Shown here piece after piece: positions 6,333 to 16,036 of a stretch of DNA of 50,012 nt (position 1 is the first letter of the stretch; each line of letters begins with the position of its first letter). This DNA comes from Saprospiraceae bacterium (GTDB taxonomy: Bacteria > Bacteroidota > Bacteroidia > Chitinophagales > Saprospiraceae), in contig JALSGS010000040.1 in assembly GCA_026982695.1 (NCBI GenBank), positions 1-50,012 of the forward strand, written 5' to 3'. The position numbers were made by a program, and so were the translations under genes. Under the pieces are notes generated by a model, which searched no databases, was not told the origin of the DNA, and was given only the letters and a program-made list of their open reading frames with translations.

Positions 6333-7388
6333 ATGGCTATCGTTCTCTATGGTGCTTATGGTTATACGGGGCGTCTTATCGCACAGGAGGCAGCACGCAG
6401 TGGTGTTGAACTGCTTTTGGCAGGCCGCAATGCGGAAAAATTGAAAATTATAGGGCATGCTCTTGGTTTTCCCTGGCGAGCATGTCAGCTCGACGACTCT
6501 GCGGGGCTTCGCGATTTGCTCTCGGAAGCCCAAGTGGTGATACATGCGGCAGGCCCCTTTATGTTTACTGCCCGTCCTATGATAGAGGCTTGTCTAGATA
6601 CGTCTACTCACTACTTGGACATTACGGGAGAGGTGGGTGTGTTCGAACTGGCAGCTCGATTTTCTGAAAGGGCTAAGCAAGTAGGTGTGATGTTGATGCC
6701 TGGCACGGGTTTCGATGTAGTGCCTACCGACTGCTTGGCGGTATACCTTAAGGAGCAGCTACCTGATGCCACTCACTTAGCGTTGGCTTTTATGGGGTTA
6801 GGCGGGGTATCACACGGCACGGCAACTACGATGGTGCAGGGGCTAGGGCAAGGGGGCTTGGTGCGTGCAGATGGCAAGCTCAAACGGGTGCCTTTAGGTC
6901 ATAAAACGCTACAGGTGCCATTTCGATCGGACAGGACTTATTTAGCCATGTCGATTCCTTGGGGCGATGTAGCTACAGCTTGGTATTCTACAGGGATTCC
7001 GAGCATTGAGACTTATATGCCTGTATCACCTATACAATATCGCTACGTGCGACTGATGCGGTGGTTCAACTGGCTGTTGCGGCAGCGCTGGGTGAAACGC
7101 TTGATACAACGTCGGATCGATAAAAAGTTAGTGGGGCCTAGTGAACAGGAGCGCGCTAGGGGGCGTAGTTATGTGTGGGGGCAGGTGCGCAATGCTTGGG
7201 GACAGACCCGTGCTGCGCGCCTGGAGACGCTCGAGGGCTATACGCTTACCGCCATTTCAAGTGTGTTGATTGCTCAGAAGGTGGTAGCGGGTCGCTTCAA
7301 AACGGGTTTTCAAACGCCAGGCATGGCTTATAGCGCTGACTTGATTCTCGAAATTCCGCATACCAAGCGGACAGATTTGCCCGCTTAA
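6333..7388 (+). CDS. Saccharopine dehydrogenase-like / trans-acting enoyl reductase family oxidoreductase
   Basis: The chosen ATG at 6333 gives 351 residues starting MAIVLYGAYGYTGRLIAQEA, with the nucleotide-binding GxYGYTG loop at the very N-terminus. The upstream in-frame ATG (6288) would add 15 residues and bury this Rossmann strand. Further family features are LLLAGRN after beta-2, VIHAAGPF at about residues 70-77, and YLDITGE at about 93-99. The family covers saccharopine dehydrogenase NADP-binding proteins and enoyl reductases acting on lipids; the exact substrate is unknown. It ends 22 bp before tlyA and may be co-transcribed with it. Confidence 0.78.
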   Translation: MAIVLYGAYGYTGRLIAQEAARSGVELLLAGRNAEKLKIIGHALGFPWRACQLDDSAGLRDLLSEAQVVIHAAGPFMFTARPMIEACLDTSTHYLDITGEVGVFELAARFSERAKQVGVMLMPGTGFDVVPTDCLAVYLKEQLPDATHLALAFMGLGGVSHGTATTMVQGLGQGGLVRADGKLKRVPLGHKTLQVPFRSDRTYLAMSIPWGDVATAWYSTGIPSIETYMPVSPIQYRYVRLMRWFNWLLRQRWVKRLIQRRIDKKLVGPSEQERARGRSYVWGQVRNAWGQTRAARLETLEGYTLTAISSVLIAQKVVAGRFKTGFQTPGMAYSADLILEIPHTKRTDLPA

Positions 7389-7410
7389 GTGGGCTGATTG
7401 AAAACAGCAT

Positions 7411-8187
7411 GTGATGCGTTTAGACCGATATCTTGTGGTGAAGGGGTTGTTTGCCTCGCGCACGCGTGCACGTGATGCCATTGAGGCGGGGATGATACGG
7501 GTAGCGGGGCAAGTAGTGTACAAGCCAGCTTATGTAGTACCTGAAGGTGCTGGAGTAGAGGTGGTAGGGGAATTGTGTCGTTATGTGAGCCGAGGAGGAC
7601 TAAAGCTCGAAAAGGCACTGTACGACTTTGGCTTAAGCCTTAAGGGGAAGCGCGTGCTCGACTTGGGTGCGAGCACGGGTGGTTTTACTGACTGTGCCCT
7701 TCAGCATGGGGCGACAAAAGTATATGCAGTAGATGTAGGCACGGATCAATTGCATCCCTCTCTGCGTACCCATCCACAGGTATGCAGTTATGAGGGGTTA
7801 CATCTGCGCGCACTGACCTTAGATCATCTGGATGGGCAACCTGTCGATTGCATTGTGATTGATCTTTCATTTATCAGTCTCAAGCAGGTGTGGCCACTGT
7901 TGCTTCCATTGCTTTTGCCGCAAGGTGAAGTGATGGCACTGATCAAGCCGCAGTTTGAGTTGGATCGACGCATATCGCTGAAGCGAGGTATCGTGCGGCA
8001 TGCTGTTTTGCGCAGGAAGGTTGTGGAGCGCGTATGCCGGAAAGCGGAGGCCGTGGGCTTGTATTTGCATGATCTGAGCTGTACGGATGTGGCCGATCCT
8101 TTGCGCAAGAATGTAGAATTTCCTGCGCTATTTCGAACTACGCCTGCTGCGCAGCCTTTTGCAGTACTCTGGCAGAAGCTGTCCTGA
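7411..8187 (+). CDS. tlyA: TlyA-family rRNA (cytidine-2'-O)-methyltransferase
   Basis: The product of 257-258 residues has an S4 RNA-binding domain (MRLDRYLVVKGLFASRTRAR, about residues 1-60) followed by an FtsJ-like methyltransferase domain with the S-adenosylmethionine loop DLGASTGGFTD and the later motifs DLSFISL and ALIKPQFE. This pair is diagnostic for TlyA, which 2'-O-methylates ribosomal RNA and was earlier called hemolysin. Start choice is between GTG at 7411 and the adjacent ATG at 7414, the latter more likely. The length is close to the family norm of about 270. It converges with the GH63 gene, with only 25 bp between stops. Confidence 0.92.
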   Translation: MMRLDRYLVVKGLFASRTRARDAIEAGMIRVAGQVVYKPAYVVPEGAGVEVVGELCRYVSRGGLKLEKALYDFGLSLKGKRVLDLGASTGGFTDCALQHGATKVYAVDVGTDQLHPSLRTHPQVCSYEGLHLRALTLDHLDGQPVDCIVIDLSFISLKQVWPLLLPLLLPQGEVMALIKPQFELDRRISLKRGIVRHAVLRRKVVERVCRKAEAVGLYLHDLSCTDVADPLRKNVEFPALFRTTPAAQPFAVLWQKLS

Positions 8188-8212
8188 TTGGCAATTTTTA
8201 CGCAGGGTAGCA

Positions 8213-9562
8213 TCAGTGGCTGAGCAAGTCGATACACAAAGCTGCTGACCAAGAGAAGTGCGTAGTGCCGTAGCCTTTTTGTGTGTCGCTATAGCGGCGT
8301 GGATCGAAGTACTCGCAAAAACCAAATTGGTGGAGTAGTTCGATAGTGTCTTCTTTTAGGCGGCGAGCATGACGGCCTAAGCCGTAGCGCATCAGCCCTT
8401 GATACAGCAGCCAATTGATATTGATCCATACGGGACCGCGCCAATAGCATTTGGGATCGAAAGCGGAATGCTTTATGCTGAAGGTGGGGTAGAGCCATGT
8501 AGGGCTTGCAGCGGTGCCGCTAAATGCGGCACTGTCGAGCTGTTCGAGTAGCAGGCGTGCTTGGTGCAAGTCGGGTGCTCCTGCAATGAGCGGCATAAAG
8601 GCCGAAGTACTGTGAGTAGGCAAGTGCTCGTCGGCAACCAAGTCATAGGCAGCATAACGCTTTTTGGCGGGATGCCACAGTTTTTTATTGAGCGAGAAGA
8701 TGGTCAGCTCGTTCCATTCGAGTAGCTCGCGCATGTCTTGTCCAAGTTCGCCACCTAGAGCCACGAGGCATTCGTTGGACCAGGCCAGAATGGCATTGAA
8801 CAAGGGGTCTTGCACTAAAAAAGGGCAATGAGCTTCAATAGCCGTATCGTCGTAGTTGTGATGCCGAAACAGATCGACCAACCACACGTAGCGATCGTAG
8901 TCGGTATCAGTGGGGCGGTGATGTACTGCATCGTGGGTTTGAAGATCTTGTCGTTGGTAAGCGGGCAAGTGGGCTTTGTCTATCTGGATGCGGCTAAGGG
9001 GCTTATCCCATACGGGCGAGTTGTCGGTACCGGACTCCCACGGATGGCGGATGTATGCTAAGCCTTCTTCGTGTGGGTCGCGATAAGTATACAAGTAATG
9101 GTGTAGTGCAACCACTTTGGGAAATAGCGGTTCAATCAGGGCGAGCGTGGCTTGGCGTTCTTCACTATGCTCGACCAGCCACCACAGAGCCAGGCCATGC
9201 ACAGGGGGCATGGTGATGCCAGAAGTGAGTGGTTGGCGTGGAGCATGAGGGGAACGCCAGCTTTGCCAAAAATCAGGGCCGGGGAAGTAGCGTGCAGATG
9301 TTTCTTGGCCAAAGACTATTTGGGGCAGCATGCCTGTTGTCCATTGGCCGCTGAAAAGATGGCTTAGGTCGGTAATGGCGCGCGTGATGTCGTAGTGGGC
9401 ATACCCTATGGCGATGAATCCTGTATCCCAGTTCCATTGATGTGGATACAGAGATGGTGCTGGTTTGGTGAAGTGGCCGTTCCAGTTGAGTGCGAGTATC
9501 TGCTTAGCTTTTGTGATGAGTAGGTCTGGATTGTGTAGCATGTGCATAGGATCTAAAGTCAC
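8213..9562 (-). CDS. GH63 family glycosidase, glucosylglycerate/mannosylglycerate hydrolase-like
   Basis: The 449-residue protein is an (alpha/alpha)6-barrel enzyme of family GH63 (MGH1-like). Signatures are PHQWNWDTGFIAIGYAHYD (residues 40-58), the acid region HPWESGTDNSP with Asp180, and CEYFDPRRY with Glu417. The 237-residue spacing of Asp180 and Glu417 equals, as I recall it, that of the catalytic pair Asp182/Glu419 in mycobacterial glucosylglycerate hydrolase, and the length is also the same. No signal peptide is seen, so it is probably cytoplasmic and would break down a compatible solute. Starts at 9547 or 9541 are possible alternatives. It follows the thioredoxin-like gene on the same strand. 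Substrate specificity is inferred. Confidence 0.8.
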   Translation of the reverse strand: MTLDPMHMLHNPDLLITKAKQILALNWNGHFTKPAPSLYPHQWNWDTGFIAIGYAHYDITRAITDLSHLFSGQWTTGMLPQIVFGQETSARYFPGPDFWQSWRSPHAPRQPLTSGITMPPVHGLALWWLVEHSEERQATLALIEPLFPKVVALHHYLYTYRDPHEEGLAYIRHPWESGTDNSPVWDKPLSRIQIDKAHLPAYQRQDLQTHDAVHHRPTDTDYDRYVWLVDLFRHHNYDDTAIEAHCPFLVQDPLFNAILAWSNECLVALGGELGQDMRELLEWNELTIFSLNKKLWHPAKKRYAAYDLVADEHLPTHSTSAFMPLIAGAPDLHQARLLLEQLDSAAFSGTAASPTWLYPTFSIKHSAFDPKCYWRGPVWININWLLYQGLMRYGLGRHARRLKEDTIELLHQFGFCEYFDPRRYSDTQKGYGTTHFSWSAALCIDLLSH

Positions 9563-9606
9563 CTTTGGGTATACTTGTTTTTCACGAGGTAGAGCACATA
9601 GGTGAT

Positions 9607-11037
9607 TTATTCGTCTTTGATGGGTGGTTTTTGTGCGTGTTGTTCCATATATGCGCGGATAAATTCGTCGAGCTGTTCGGGGCCTACCCTGTTAGCGATG
9701 ATCCTTTTGTCGGCATCAAGCAGGTAGAGCTTAGGTACAGTGGTGGCATAGTATTTTTGCATGGCTCTGGCCTTTAAGTAAGGGTCAGCAGAGACAATCC
9801 ATGGCATATCTTTTTCCAAGGCATCTTGTACGGCTTTGTCGAGTTCTTGATAAGTAGCTGAAGTGATAGAGAAAACTTCTCCGCCCATAGCTTTCCATTG
9901 GGGGTAGTATTGTTTAAGGAGATCTTCCGTTTTGCGACAAGCAGGGCATCCTGGCTTCCATATGAATACCACGATAAAAGGGGCTTGCAAATCGTATAGC
10001 CGGATGAGCGAGTCAGTGAATGTGCCTTGGGTCTTGTCAAAGAGTTGTACCGCTACGTCAGGGGCGGGTTGACCTATCAGCACGCCTTGCATCATGTGAG
10101 CGTCGGTCAGAAGGCGGCGTAGTGTTTGTTCGTCGATCCAGGGGGCTTTGCCTTTGGCGTAGTACTCATTGACCAGATAGACAAATACCGCATCGAGGCC
10201 CATAAAAGGTGGTCGATAGTATTTGTTGAGTAGATAGGTGAGTACGAAGCGATGCATCTGTTCATTGGCTTGTGCTTTGTGCAGCAGCTGGTTGACTGCA
10301 GCAATGACGCTGTCAACTGTTGGGGGGATGAGCTCGTCGAGCCAAAAGTCGAGCTTGTCGGCAATTACAGAGGTGCGCACTAAGCCAGGTTCGCTGAAGT
10401 CGAAGTAGTCCCAATAGTGATTGCGCATGTAATAATATGCGAGCATGGTATCGGACGAGTTGGGTGGCTCTACTTCGATAAGGGCAGCGATGAGCTTGCC
10501 GGCAAAGAGCAGATTGTTGGCTTTAGCCAGGGCTTCTTGGTAGTGCCGCACTTTGCGTCCTAGTGCATCGAGGCTATCTTGTAAGCGATTGATTTCGAAT
10601 TGTTCCTTGGCTTGTGCGATCTGTGCTTGGATATGGGCTGCACTGTCTAAATGTGCGCGCATAAAGGTGCGGTAGTAGTTGAACAGATCGTTTTCTGGTG
10701 AGCCGATGATGCGAAGGCTATCGCTAAAATAAGGTGCTACGGTTTGGATTTTGTACTGTTGACCATCGTAGCCTACCAAAAACTCGACCCACTGATTGTC
10801 AGGAGGGAAAAGCAAAAAGTAACTGCCGGCTGGCAGCAAGCTGTCCAGTTGCAATATACCGTGGCCAGAGGCTAACTCGATGGTATCCAGGCTGAAAACT
10901 TGATTGCCGTACTGAAATGCCAAAATGGCGTGGTCTTCGTCGTAGTTGCGCACTGTGATCTCAATGCGTGCACCTTGCCATGCCCACATGGGCCATGTCC
11001 ATATGAGTAGGTATATAGTAAGTGAAAGTTTTCTCAT
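9607..11037 (-). CDS. Envelope thioredoxin-like (TlpA/redoxin) protein with Bacteroidota N-terminal region
   Basis: The 476-residue protein has a signal peptide (MRKLSLTIYLLIWTWPMWAW), a beta-rich N-terminal domain (about 20-110) of the type that often precedes redoxin domains in Bacteroidota, a helical middle region with Gln/Leu heptads around residues 130-175, and a C-terminal thioredoxin domain (about 320-465). The active site is WKPGCPACRK with Cys364 and Cys367, and the cis-Pro is in TTVPKLYLLD. It should act as a periplasmic or surface thiol-disulfide protein; its partner is unknown. It is transcribed divergently from the GH10 gene across 93 bp. Confidence 0.82.
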   Translation of the reverse strand: MRKLSLTIYLLIWTWPMWAWQGARIEITVRNYDEDHAILAFQYGNQVFSLDTIELASGHGILQLDSLLPAGSYFLLFPPDNQWVEFLVGYDGQQYKIQTVAPYFSDSLRIIGSPENDLFNYYRTFMRAHLDSAAHIQAQIAQAKEQFEINRLQDSLDALGRKVRHYQEALAKANNLLFAGKLIAALIEVEPPNSSDTMLAYYYMRNHYWDYFDFSEPGLVRTSVIADKLDFWLDELIPPTVDSVIAAVNQLLHKAQANEQMHRFVLTYLLNKYYRPPFMGLDAVFVYLVNEYYAKGKAPWIDEQTLRRLLTDAHMMQGVLIGQPAPDVAVQLFDKTQGTFTDSLIRLYDLQAPFIVVFIWKPGCPACRKTEDLLKQYYPQWKAMGGEVFSITSATYQELDKAVQDALEKDMPWIVSADPYLKARAMQKYYATTVPKLYLLDADKRIIANRVGPEQLDEFIRAYMEQHAQKPPIKDE

Positions 11038-11130
11038 GATTCTAAAGGGTTAAGGGAGTTTGATGGGTCAAATATGCTTAAATTTTCACCGTATCGGTAA
11101 TGCCTTTTTTCTATAGAAAAAAATTGAATA

Positions 11131-13302
11131 GTGTATTTATCATCGAGGTTTATTGCGTTGGGTCGTTTTGATTTGCGCCTCATTCCATTGCTATGTGGCT
11201 TCATGTGGGCAAGTTTGCCCCTTCTCATCGCACAAGATGCCTATCACCAGTGGTTGCAATCTTATTTACAGACATCGTACGGTTTGCCTTCGGGGCAATG
11301 GATATTGCCCAATGAGGAAGGAGCTCTTTTCGACAGTAGTTGGCTCTATGGCGCTTCTGGGCAGATATTGAGTGCGGCTGATAGTTTGTCCTTTGAATCG
11401 GTACTGTCCATCACTGTGCCTGAAGCAGGGTTGCACCAGTGGTATGCGGGTTTTGGATTGCACACTACAGGCACAATAGCTGCGGGCGATGCTTGCTTGT
11501 TGGCTATCTGGTTGCGGGCTGATACTTCTGGCAAGGTAAGTGTGTATGCCGAGCATGCCACTACCTATGAAAAAGAGCTGTATTGGACGCTTTACCTCGA
11601 TGCACATTGGCGTCTATACCTGTTGCCCTTTGTGGCGCAACAGGGCTATGGAATTGGGCAACTCAGTGTGGGAATGCATCTAGCATGGCAAGCCCAGCAC
11701 ATAGAAATGGCTGGTTTGGCTGTGCTCAATTACGGGCAAGGTTTGGGTTTGTCTGATCTGCCTTTAGTTAGTGAAGTAGCGCACTATGGCGGGTGGGATC
11801 CCGATGCACCTTGGCGGGCGGAGGCAGCACAGCGCATCGATTCTTTGCGCAAGGCCGAGCTACAAATTGTCGTGTACGACCTGAACGGTACTCCCGTGCC
11901 AGATGTAGCAGTGCAAGTGCGCATGCTTCGCCACCACTATGGTTTTGGTTCGGCTGTGGTGGCGAGTATGATAGCTAATAATCCCGAGTGGGATTCGACC
12001 TACGAGGCGCATCTGCTCAACTTGGATGGTCAGGGGCATGGCTTCAACGAGGTGGTCTTTGAGAATGCCCTCAAATGGCCTGCTTGGGAAGAAAACTGGA
12101 TCACCACTCCGGATCAGACGGCCTCTGCCGCTCAGTGGCTGGTCGATCACGGTATGCGCTTGCGCGGGCACAATATCCTTTGGCCAGGCTTTTCCCACCT
12201 TCCCGATGATATAGAAGCTCATCAAGAAGATCCTTTATACATCAAAACCCGATTGTTTGCGCATCTTGAAGAGATCGTCAATTATCCGGGCATTGATTCC
12301 AGTGTTGCGGAATGGGATGTGCTCAACGAAATCACGACCAATCGCGACTTAGAGATGGCTTTTGCGGGTACGGCTGGTTACACGACAGGCCGAGAGCTGT
12401 ATCCTGAAGTGCTGATGAAGGTAGTGGCAGAAGCGCCTCTGGTGTACACCTACGTCAATGACTATGTCACCATAAGCAGTGGAATTACGCAGGGCCCTCT
12501 CTACGAGCAGTACAAGCAATTCGTGCAAGAAATAGTTGATGCAGGGGCACCACTGCATGGTATTGGGTTTCAAGCTCACGTCGATGCGCAGCTGCCGTCC
12601 TTGTACGATGTACAAGCCATTCTCGACGACTTTTACACCATTTTTGGCCTTTCGGCAAAAATTACGGAGTTCGACTTCGACGATCAAGTGCCAGATGGTG
12701 TAGCGGGTAGCTATATGCGCGATTTTTTGACGATGGTGTTCAGCCATCCAGCTACTGAGAGCTTGCTCATGTGGGGCTTTTGGGATGGTGCCCATTATCG
12801 CAATAATGCGCCTATGTTTCGCGCTGATTGGTCACTTAAACCTGCGGGTACAGCTTTTATTGATATGGTCTTTGGCCAATGGTGGACCGACACTGTGTTG
12901 GTCACTGACGTTGCAGGTGTGGCACAGGTGCGTGCATTCAAGGGCCTGCATCAAATACAAGTGGATTGTGGTGGCGAGCTAGTCTTAATCGATACGATTG
13001 AGCTGGAAAAGGACGTGAGCATCACCATAATGGGATGCCCACTTCCCACCGCGCTGAAGTCTGTTTCGCCTCATCCTGATCTTGTGCTGTATCCAAATCC
13101 GGCTATGGCCGGGCAGCGGTTGTACATCGAGGGGCTTTCGCCAAATGCAAGCTTGTGGCTGCGAGCAGTGAATGGCCAGAAAATAGCTTTGACTCGTGAT
13201 GGCGCTACTTGTCTGCTGCCCCGAGGGTTGTCGTCAGGACTTTGGTATGTAGTTGTATATGAGCGGGACAAACTCACTTATTGGCCTTTGATCGTGCAAT
13301 AA
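11131..13302 (+). CDS. Secreted GH10 endo-1,4-beta-xylanase with T9SS sorting domain
   Basis: The 723-residue protein begins with a probable signal peptide, an N-terminal region of about 180 residues resembling a carbohydrate-binding beta-sandwich, and then a GH10 TIM barrel (about 230-590). GH10 motifs are RGHNILWPGF, the acid/base Glu400 in WDVLNE and the nucleophile Glu513 in ITEFDFD. The last about 75 residues (LVLYPNPAMAGQRLYIEGL onward, ending in an Arg/Leu-rich strand) form a type A T9SS sorting domain, so the enzyme is exported across the outer membrane and probably surface-attached. The start is uncertain: GTG at 11131 is the longest, and a TTG nearer the hydrophobic stretch is possible. 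It cleaves xylan backbones. Confidence 0.9.
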   Translation: MYLSSRFIALGRFDLRLIPLLCGFMWASLPLLIAQDAYHQWLQSYLQTSYGLPSGQWILPNEEGALFDSSWLYGASGQILSAADSLSFESVLSITVPEAGLHQWYAGFGLHTTGTIAAGDACLLAIWLRADTSGKVSVYAEHATTYEKELYWTLYLDAHWRLYLLPFVAQQGYGIGQLSVGMHLAWQAQHIEMAGLAVLNYGQGLGLSDLPLVSEVAHYGGWDPDAPWRAEAAQRIDSLRKAELQIVVYDLNGTPVPDVAVQVRMLRHHYGFGSAVVASMIANNPEWDSTYEAHLLNLDGQGHGFNEVVFENALKWPAWEENWITTPDQTASAAQWLVDHGMRLRGHNILWPGFSHLPDDIEAHQEDPLYIKTRLFAHLEEIVNYPGIDSSVAEWDVLNEITTNRDLEMAFAGTAGYTTGRELYPEVLMKVVAEAPLVYTYVNDYVTISSGITQGPLYEQYKQFVQEIVDAGAPLHGIGFQAHVDAQLPSLYDVQAILDDFYTIFGLSAKITEFDFDDQVPDGVAGSYMRDFLTMVFSHPATESLLMWGFWDGAHYRNNAPMFRADWSLKPAGTAFIDMVFGQWWTDTVLVTDVAGVAQVRAFKGLHQIQVDCGGELVLIDTIELEKDVSITIMGCPLPTALKSVSPHPDLVLYPNPAMAGQRLYIEGLSPNASLWLRAVNGQKIALTRDGATCLLPRGLSSGLWYVVVYERDKLTYWPLIVQ

Positions 13303-13308
13303 TGGGCA

Positions 13309-15954
13309 TTACCAAACAGCAGCTCCCAGTCTTTGCCGAATGATGGTGCCATTATCTTGTATCAACTCAATGTAAATTGCATACAGGCCTCGAGGTGCAC
13401 GCGTGCCGGCATCGGTACGGGCATCCCACTGGATAATGTTGTGCGTGCCGAGCCATTCCAGTTGTGAGTGTCGGTATACAGGTCGTCCTGTAGCATCGAA
13501 GATGAGGAGGCGTGCAGCAGCAGGTGTTTGTTCAAGGGTGCAGGCTATGAGCAATACGTCTTCGTACCCGTCGCCATCTGGTGAGACTATAGGACTTAGC
13601 AAGCGACAGGGGGACAGTTCAGTGGCAGTAGTAGTAGCTGGAGCAGGTCGGTATTGTGAGTTGACTGAGGTAGGAGTGGCATAGCCTACAGTAGCAGCTG
13701 CCGAGTGCCAATTGTCGGCGGTGGGGGGCCAGAGTGGGTTGATGCGTTCTAAGCTGATGCCACGCGTGTAGCGCAATAAGGGATCATGCCATTCGGCTGA
13801 CCACTGGATGCTTTCTATAGGCTGCCATTGGCCATCTTGACGGGCAAGTAGGACGAGCGTAGCGCCATCATTGGGTAGAGGTGGTAGAGGCGCTTCGACG
13901 ACGAAAGCCGTATCGGGCAAGTTGTAATAAGTACGCAGCTGTCGGGCCTGCGCACTGACGACTAGATAGCTTTGTGGCCACCACAGGCGATGACTGGGCA
14001 AGGGGATTACCGTGCTATCACCATCATCTTGGATGAAGGCTAGGGCCAGATCGGCAGGGTCGATAGGCTGGGTGCCAGTATGATATAGCTCTACAAATTC
14101 GGCGCTTTGTGCAGCAGCTTCGTACAGCAGTTCGTTGAGGCGGGCACCATCTACAGGTGCTTGGGGGCTACGCAATGGGATAGTGGTGGCTTGTAGCTGG
14201 CTATTGCCCATGCAATCGGTTAGGCCTGCTTCAATAGTAAGTGTGGCGGTTTGTTGTGGCGGCAATGCTTGCTGCAGCAGCAGTTGTATGGCCTCGGGGC
14301 GATTAGGCAGCGAGGCCAGCTCGTGCAAAGGCCATGGCTCGCCCTTTGCCGAAAGGCGCAATTGAAACAGGCTGGTGTCGGGCAGTGTCAGGGCCTCGTC
14401 GAAACGCAAGGTGACTTGTTCTGGCACTAACCGATCAATTTCCACCCATAATAGTTTAGGGGCAGTGGTGTCGGCCAGGGTATCTGCGAGGCTGTTGGGT
14501 TGGCCAGGAGTGCCGCCAATGAGGGCCAGGGAGCTGCCCCAGTTGTCGTCGAGGCGGCATAGGGCATTGAGGCGGCGCATCTCGAGCGACCAGCCTCCTG
14601 TTTCCTTGCCCTCGCTATGCCATTGGGGTAGGTAATGGACAAGAAAGAGCACTTGCCCCTGATCATCGCGCAATTGTAGTGTGGCGCCGCTATTGGCCAG
14701 CGTGGGAAAATTGGGCAAGGGCAAAGTCGAGCCATATGCAGCCCATTGGTGGGCATAGCTGTTGGGGGCTAAGATGAGGTATTGGGAGGGCAGCAGATAA
14801 TAGGCGGGCAAGGTAGCTGATGTGTTGTTGGCTTGCAGCTGCCATCCATTTAGTTGATATACTTTGTCAGATCGGTTGTATAGTTCGACGTATTCAGAAG
14901 GGGGCAGACCATGAGCGGGCGTGGGATCAGCCATGATCTCGGTAATAACCACGTCGAGGGGTTGAGGCTGGGCGGTTTGATACCATAATACTTGCACGCT
15001 ACCATCGGCCGGGTTGCCTGCCAAGTCAGTTACGCCGGGTGAAGCAAGTACGTATGTTTGGCCACTTTGTAGCGATGGGCTCAAGAGCAAGTGTACATTT
15101 TGCCAGTGTGTGGAATCGCGCCAGCTCTCTGCCACAAGTGGCTGGGGTGGGGTGAGGGTGAAATGCTCGGGTTGAGCAGCAGATTGCGCATGCACGGGTT
15201 CGGAATAGCGTAGGTAGAGGTGGTTGGATTGTATCACCTCTACTGACTGTAATTGTGGTGGTTGTGTGTCGAGTTGAAAAGGTCCGAAGCTCAAATCATC
15301 AAAAAAGAAGCGCTGTGCACGGGTAGCGGTATAGCGGCACCACAGGCCTGTATATCCAGCGGAGGGCCAGAAAGTATCTGTGTTTTGGGCTTCGGTCTGG
15401 AAGTTGTATTGACCGCTGTAGTCGGCTTGGAGGATCCATAGGCCGCTGGGCAATCGGTATACGCGCAGGCGTACTAAGACGGGGTTAGTACCTACTGCAC
15501 CTGCACTACCTTGCAAGACTGTAGCAGGTGTACCATTTTCCATGCGCACTAGGGTGAGTGCGTCGGCATTGCCACTGATACCTCCTACTTGTACATACCA
15601 GCCGTTTTGCGCAAGCGACAAGTCGGCTTGATCGGCCAATAGCCACAGGCGCGCGTAATTGGATGGGGAAGGAGCAAAATCGAGCTGTAGCCAGTAGGTC
15701 CAAGTCAGTGTATCGTCGGGATGAGCTAAGCCAGGTAATGGACTGGAGAGGAAGGCCGTATTGTTCGATTCGGGGCTGAGATCGTTGAGTTGCAGTTGTA
15801 GTTGATCATTAACGGTAAAGCGATCGGTATGTCCCCACCACTGTGGGGCTTGTGTGAGGTCGCCGTCGCTAAAGTCGTCGTTGAGGAATATTTGAGCGTA
15901 ACTGCTTTGACTGAAAGCTAGGGCTACGCATAGACAAACCAGTAGTAGGCGCAT
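13309..15954 (-). CDS. Secreted lamin-tail-domain protein with gliding-type C-terminal domain
   Basis: The 881-residue protein has a clean signal peptide (MRLLLVCLCVALAFSQSSYA). It is followed by an N-terminal lectin-like beta-sandwich (about 22-225), a Big-type domain (DTQPPQLQSVEVIQSNHLYL), a first lamin-tail domain (VVITEIMADPTPAHG to VLFLVHY, about 330-440), a second Big-type domain, a second lamin-tail domain (GARLNELLYEAAAQSAEFVE), and a C-terminal FlgD/CHU_C-like domain (SPIVSPDGDGYEDVLLI to the end) typical of T9SS cargo. It is a predicted surface or extracellular protein of unknown binding partner. Its stop lies 6 bp from the xylanase stop, so the two genes converge. Confidence 0.85.
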   Translation of the reverse strand: MRLLLVCLCVALAFSQSSYAQIFLNDDFSDGDLTQAPQWWGHTDRFTVNDQLQLQLNDLSPESNNTAFLSSPLPGLAHPDDTLTWTYWLQLDFAPSPSNYARLWLLADQADLSLAQNGWYVQVGGISGNADALTLVRMENGTPATVLQGSAGAVGTNPVLVRLRVYRLPSGLWILQADYSGQYNFQTEAQNTDTFWPSAGYTGLWCRYTATRAQRFFFDDLSFGPFQLDTQPPQLQSVEVIQSNHLYLRYSEPVHAQSAAQPEHFTLTPPQPLVAESWRDSTHWQNVHLLLSPSLQSGQTYVLASPGVTDLAGNPADGSVQVLWYQTAQPQPLDVVITEIMADPTPAHGLPPSEYVELYNRSDKVYQLNGWQLQANNTSATLPAYYLLPSQYLILAPNSYAHQWAAYGSTLPLPNFPTLANSGATLQLRDDQGQVLFLVHYLPQWHSEGKETGGWSLEMRRLNALCRLDDNWGSSLALIGGTPGQPNSLADTLADTTAPKLLWVEIDRLVPEQVTLRFDEALTLPDTSLFQLRLSAKGEPWPLHELASLPNRPEAIQLLLQQALPPQQTATLTIEAGLTDCMGNSQLQATTIPLRSPQAPVDGARLNELLYEAAAQSAEFVELYHTGTQPIDPADLALAFIQDDGDSTVIPLPSHRLWWPQSYLVVSAQARQLRTYYNLPDTAFVVEAPLPPLPNDGATLVLLARQDGQWQPIESIQWSAEWHDPLLRYTRGISLERINPLWPPTADNWHSAAATVGYATPTSVNSQYRPAPATTTATELSPCRLLSPIVSPDGDGYEDVLLIACTLEQTPAAARLLIFDATGRPVYRHSQLEWLGTHNIIQWDARTDAGTRAPRGLYAIYIELIQDNGTIIRQRLGAAVW

Positions 15955-16036
15955 GGGGTGTATAGGTGTTGTTCACTGTGAAAGATAGAGCTTTTGGCGC
16001 GCCTGCACAAAGGGTAGTGCGGGGATGTGATATGTA

